Positions 60,928 through 64,000 of a stretch of DNA of 64,000 bases are shown one piece after another. Position 1 is the stretch's first letter, and the number at the start of each line of letters is the position of its first letter. The notes below the pieces were generated by a model that saw only the letters and a program-made list of their open reading frames with translations, was not told where the DNA came from and did no database searches. A program made the translations under genes and the position numbers. This stretch comes from CAZKJL01 sp964553135 (lineage in GTDB: Bacteria > Patescibacteriota > Gracilibacteria > Peribacterales > Peribacteraceae): positions 682,001 through 746,000 of the forward strand of contig CAZKJL010000001.1 in NCBI GenBank assembly GCA_964553135.1, read 5' to 3'.

Positions 60928-61047
60928 TCCCTCTCCTTTTTTTTGACTGTCGGGGCAACTCCTGCGAACCACAAGTTCACAGGAGAACCCCGGCATATTT
61001 AATGCTGCAAAAGACCAAGAGTATATTTAGACAAAGTAGATCTAAAA

Positions 61048-61090
61048 TGTCAACTTTATCGCACGATAATCTCTTCTCGTCCCTGGCCCG
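61048..61090. repeat. purA 3' end, matching the copy at 60606
   Basis: The native end of purA including its stop codon. The paired copy is 442 bp away in the same orientation. Confidence 0.75.
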
Positions 61091-62279
61091 TCCCAATGAG
61101 CCGTACGGGCACTTTGGCGACTTTTTCGATGAAGAGCACGTACTCCTGCGCGGCCTTCGGGAGCTTCTTGAAGTCCGTGATACCGCGCGTGGACGTCTTC
61201 CAACCTTTCATCGTTTCGTATTTCGCTTTGCCTGCGGTATCGACACCGATGCCCACGGGAATCTCGGCTTCGTCGTCCAGCACGTCGAGCTTCGTCAGAT
61301 TCAAACACGTGAAGCCGTTGATGAACGTGCTGTAGGCGATGTCCGGCATGTGGAGCCAGCCGCAACGTCGCGGGCGGCCCGTGACGGAGCCGTACTCCCC
61401 TCCCCGTTCGCGGAGCTTGTCGCCGCGCTCACCCGTTTCCTCGGTGAGGAATTCGCCCGAGCCGACGCGTGAGCAATATGCTTTCACGATGCCGATGCAG
61501 GACTTCAGCGCGCTCGGTGCCAAGCCCAAACCTTGGAGTGCTCCCGCGGCCGTGGTGTAACTGCTCGTGACGTACGGATACGTGCCGTGGTCGAGGTCGA
61601 GAAGTGTTGCTTGCGCACCTTCGATGACGACGGTTTTCGTCTCCATCACATCCCGCATAAAGTGCGGCAGTGACGGAATGACGCGTGCACCGATGACCTT
61701 TTTAGCGGCTTCCAGATTCGAAATTTCGGTGTCCACGTTCACCGTGACGCCGTAGGCCTCTTTCACGGCCTTGGCGCGCTCGGTGAGATCGGCTTTGAGA
61801 TTTTCTTTCAGGCGCTCCATGCGGATGCCGGTACGTCCCGCCTTGTCCATGTATGCGGGGCCGATCCCCTTCTTCGTGGTGCCGATCGCGTTCGTGCGTT
61901 TTTCTTCCATGGCTCCGTCGATGTCCTTGTGAAAATCGAACAAGATGTGCGCGGCGGATGAGATGAAGAGTCGGTCGACGAGTTCGACACCGGCTTTCTT
62001 GAGCAGTTCGATTTCTTCCAGCAACGTGGGCAAGTGAATGACCATGCCCGAACCGAGGACGACGGGTTTGTTGTGCAGGCATCCCGCGGGGAGCAATCGG
62101 AACACGTGCTTCTTGCCGCCCACGACGATGGTGTGTCCGGCATTCGCTCCTCCGCACGCGCGGGCGATGACGTCGAAATGTTCACCGAGAATGTCGGTGA
62201 CCTTTCCCTTTCCCTCGTCTCCCCACTGCGCTCCCATGATGGCCGTCACGGAGCCGAGATCTTTGAGGAGCTTCTTCAT
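61056..62279 (-). CDS. purA: Adenylosuccinate synthetase
   Basis: First committed step from IMP to AMP. GTP-binding start TAIMGAQWGDEGKGKVTDIL, GGANAGHTIVVGGKKHVFRLLPAGC, then GTTKKGIGPAYMDKAGRTGIRM, VIEGAQATLLDLDHGTYPYVTSS, GIVKAYCSRVGSGEFLTEE, GRPRRCGWLHMPDIAYS and the end LIGTGQGREEIIVR. 407 aa is near the usual 425-430. Start at MKKLLKDLG. No other purine genes are adjacent, so it may serve salvage of IMP. Confidence 0.97.
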   Translation of the reverse strand: MKKLLKDLGSVTAIMGAQWGDEGKGKVTDILGEHFDVIARACGGANAGHTIVVGGKKHVFRLLPAGCLHNKPVVLGSGMVIHLPTLLEEIELLKKAGVELVDRLFISSAAHILFDFHKDIDGAMEEKRTNAIGTTKKGIGPAYMDKAGRTGIRMERLKENLKADLTERAKAVKEAYGVTVNVDTEISNLEAAKKVIGARVIPSLPHFMRDVMETKTVVIEGAQATLLDLDHGTYPYVTSSYTTAAGALQGLGLAPSALKSCIGIVKAYCSRVGSGEFLTEETGERGDKLRERGGEYGSVTGRPRRCGWLHMPDIAYSTFINGFTCLNLTKLDVLDDEAEIPVGIGVDTAGKAKYETMKGWKTSTRGITDFKKLPKAAQEYVLFIEKVAKVPVRLIGTGQGREEIIVR

Positions 62280-62345
62280 GCGACGAGAATAGCAAAAAGA
62301 AGGAGACCACGAAACCAAAGAAACCGACGAACATCTTTGGCTTCC

Positions 62346-63143
62346 TTACAAAAGAGACGCAACGGCTTCCACTTGGTCCGACCTCAGCTCCATCACGATC
62401 CCCGTACACTTCTTGTTCGCCTTGGCGGCTTCCACGAGCGGAATGATGACATCGAGTCCGTCTTCACCGGCAAAGAGAGCCTCGTGGGGCTCGAAGTCCA
62501 CCACGTCACGTTCCAGTTCTTCGCCGACGGGAATGTACGGCGGATTGCTCACCACCATGAACGGTTCGCGTAGATTCTTCACGTGTTCGATGCCGTCGAC
62601 GAGCGCGAATTCGATTTTGTCATATGCACGCAGCGTCTCGGCATTTTTCTTGGCAACGACGAGCGCTTCCTCCGAGGTGTCAACGGCGATGATTTTTTGC
62701 GTGACGCCTTCGAGCGCGAGCGTGATGGCGATGATCCCCGAACCCGTGCCGACGTCCACGATGATCCGCGGCGTTCCTGGGTGCAGCACGGCGGTGAGTA
62801 CCGAAATGCCGCTGTCCACTTCTTCTTCGCGTGTCTGAGGATTTTTCAAGAAAAAGAGCGCCTCACCCACCAGGCCCTCCGTCGCGGGCCTGGGAATGAG
62901 CACGCTCGGCGAGACGAGGAACTCACGTCCGTAGAATTCCTTTTTCTCGGTGATGTACGCGATGGGCTCGCCTTTCATGCGACGAGCTTCTTCCAGGTGG
63001 AACCGTTGCAACTCTTTCTGATTCAATCTGTCATCGACGTGCGCAACGACCCACGTTCTGTTTTTCCCAAGCACATGGGCGACGAGCAGTTCGCTTTCGA
63101 TCTTCGGCAGTTTCGATGACGAGAGAATGTCACGGATGACCAT
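62346..63143 (-). CDS. prmC: Release factor glutamine methyltransferase PrmC (HemK)
   Basis: Methylates the GGQ Gln of peptide release factors. The N-terminal helical domain begins MVIRDILSSSKLPKIESELLVAHVLGKNRTWVVAH. The methyltransferase has LIPRPATEGLV (like IPRPDTE), IIVDVGTGSGIIAITLALE (motif I) and MVVSNPPYIPVGEE (NPPY). 265 aa. The start is at MVIRD; a longer reading from 63227 would overlap the divergent glycosyltransferase start. Followed by purA on the same strand after a gap with another ACCAAAGAAACC tract (62303-62345). Confidence 0.94.
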   Translation of the reverse strand: MVIRDILSSSKLPKIESELLVAHVLGKNRTWVVAHVDDRLNQKELQRFHLEEARRMKGEPIAYITEKKEFYGREFLVSPSVLIPRPATEGLVGEALFFLKNPQTREEEVDSGISVLTAVLHPGTPRIIVDVGTGSGIIAITLALEGVTQKIIAVDTSEEALVVAKKNAETLRAYDKIEFALVDGIEHVKNLREPFMVVSNPPYIPVGEELERDVVDFEPHEALFAGEDGLDVIIPLVEAAKANKKCTGIVMELRSDQVEAVASLL

Positions 63144-63185
63144 GGCCGCATGGTACACTCTTCTTCCGGTTTCACGCCTCGCCTC

Positions 63186-64000
63186 ATGCACGTTGTCGGT
63201 ATCGATTGTCGGTTCGGATCCAAACATGCGGGCCTCGGCACCGTGACGCGTTCGCTCGTGACGGAGCTCGTGAAGCGCCGCGACGGTTGTGCATACGTTC
63301 TGTTCGTCCGCTCGCTCGAGGAACCGTGGCTTTCGTCGTTTTCATCTCTTCCCGGCGTCACGGTTAAGGAAGCTCCGTTCGAGCATTACTCGCTCGCCGA
63401 ACAGACCGATTTCCCCAACGTGCTTCAGGATAGCGAGTGTTCGCTCCTTCTGAGCCCCCATTTCAACGTACCGATCTTCTGCCCCATTCCGTTCGTGTGC
63501 ATGGTGCACGATCTCATTCTGCACGCATTCCCGGGAAACACGCCGTGGTACAAGCGCCTCGCGTACAAGGTGGTTCTCAGGAGCGCCGTCAAGCGCGCCA
63601 AAAAAATTCTGACGGTCAGCGATTTTACGAAAAAAGACATCGGTCTGCATTACGGCGCATCGGCCGAGGCCAAGACGGTCGTCACTTACCCGGCGGCGGG
63701 CTCCGCGTTTCATCCGCGGTTCGTGGGTGAACAAGATGCGGCGAAGGCGGCGCATCGCTTGGACCGACCGTTCCTCCTCTATGTGGGCAATTGCAAACCG
63801 CACAAGAACGTCGCGATGCTTCTCGATGCCTTTGAACGAGCGGCGCTCCCCGGCATCGACTTGGCGCTCGTGGTCACCGGCAGGGAGTGCTCCGTGCTTC
63901 GCAGGCGTGAAGGGGTGCGATTTTTGCAGGACATCGACCCCGATGAACTTGCCGCGCTGTACTCGGCCGCACTCGGCTGCGTCACTGCCACGCTCGCGGA
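63186..64000 (+). CDS. GT4-family glycosyltransferase, 3'-truncated by window edge
   Basis: The frame is open from ATG 63186 to the end of the window (271 codons). MHVVGIDCRFGSKHAGLGTVTRSLVTELVKRRD is the typical N-domain of bacterial mannosyl/rhamnosyl transferases. CMVHDLILHAFPGNTPWYKRLAYKVVLRSAVKRAKKILTVSDFTKKDI and FLLYVGNCKPHKNVAMLLDAF are strong GT4 signatures (YVGxxxPxKN). The C-terminal nucleotide-sugar domain with the EExG motif is beyond the window. It probably builds surface glycan. Confidence 0.9.
   Translation, partial: MHVVGIDCRFGSKHAGLGTVTRSLVTELVKRRDGCAYVLFVRSLEEPWLSSFSSLPGVTVKEAPFEHYSLAEQTDFPNVLQDSECSLLLSPHFNVPIFCPIPFVCMVHDLILHAFPGNTPWYKRLAYKVVLRSAVKRAKKILTVSDFTKKDIGLHYGASAEAKTVVTYPAAGSAFHPRFVGEQDAAKAAHRLDRPFLLYVGNCKPHKNVAMLLDAFERAALPGIDLALVVTGRECSVLRRREGVRFLQDIDPDELAALYSAALGCVTATLA

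Overview
The window is about 64 kb of a moderately GC-rich bacterial chromosome with short intergenic gaps, many 4-bp ATGA gene overlaps, almost no Shine-Dalgarno sequences and many short lineage-restricted proteins. The gene mix suggests a Candidate Phyla Radiation (Patescibacteria) genome. It includes a Baseplate_J-like surface protein, a sigma-region-4/HARE-HTH regulator, an orphan PilB-type ATPase, a minimal envelope and translation set, salvage rather than synthesis of the queuosine base, and many CPR-style hypotheticals. Peregrinibacteria/Peribacteria would fit because bL9 is kept, UGA is a normal stop and GC is in the mid-50s. No rRNA is present, so this placement is inference.

Layout. 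0-5.4 kb: end of lepA, a hypothetical, rplI, a large peptide-type solute-binding protein and secG. 5.4-9.3 kb: a tRNA-like element, tRNA-Val(TAC), rplU, tgt, two DoxX-like membrane proteins and clpP. 9.4-17.5 kb: miaA, three linked hypotheticals, recG behind a palindromic operator, and a membrane glycosyltransferase operon. 17.5-19.2 kb: a low-GC island built around tRNA-Pro(TGG), with tRNA-like debris and an SRA-HNH nuclease. 19.2-30.6 kb: queuosine-precursor transporter, VKOR, rarA, a TsaE-HD fusion, a degenerate M23 protein, a WecA-type transferase, a stand-alone AroE-like domain, pgk, a Baseplate_J-like protein and a DUF1624 acyltransferase. 30.6-34 kb: the accessory hot spot, with long direct repeats, a DUF559 gene between identical 79-bp repeats, a two-ORF unit behind a perfect copy of the operator, and a low-GC PIN/RHH toxin-antitoxin pair. 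34-46.8 kb: tyrS, rluD-type synthase, FecR-like protein, PilB ATPase, nadK, fbp, gap, mraY and dnaB. 46.9-54.5 kb: recA with the operator, an OB-fold-like protein, sigma4/HARE-HTH, ruvX, rpsT, a lipoprotein and glmS. 54.5-64 kb: a low-GC hypothetical, a phosphoesterase, a class B PBP, a methyltransferase-like protein, a small coiled-coil gene flanked by copies of the purA 3' end, purA, prmC and the start of a GT4 glycosyltransferase.

How the genes work together. Wall building is represented by glmS, mraY, a PBP, an M23 protein and a WecA-like transferase. Central carbon is represented by pgk, gap and fbp. Replication and repair are represented by dnaB, recA, recG, rarA and ruvX. Three copies of one 16-bp palindrome, GTGTAC-RATM-GTACAC, lie at recG, at recA and before the small-ORF pair at 32.1 kb, which outlines a candidate SOS regulon.

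Promoters are unusually readable. Good -10 hexamers often end only 5-10 nt before the start codon, which together with the missing Shine-Dalgarno sequences points to widespread leaderless or near-leaderless transcripts. The most unusual signals are this operator trio and its small-ORF unit, and the covarying tRNA-like elements directly upstream of both tRNA genes.
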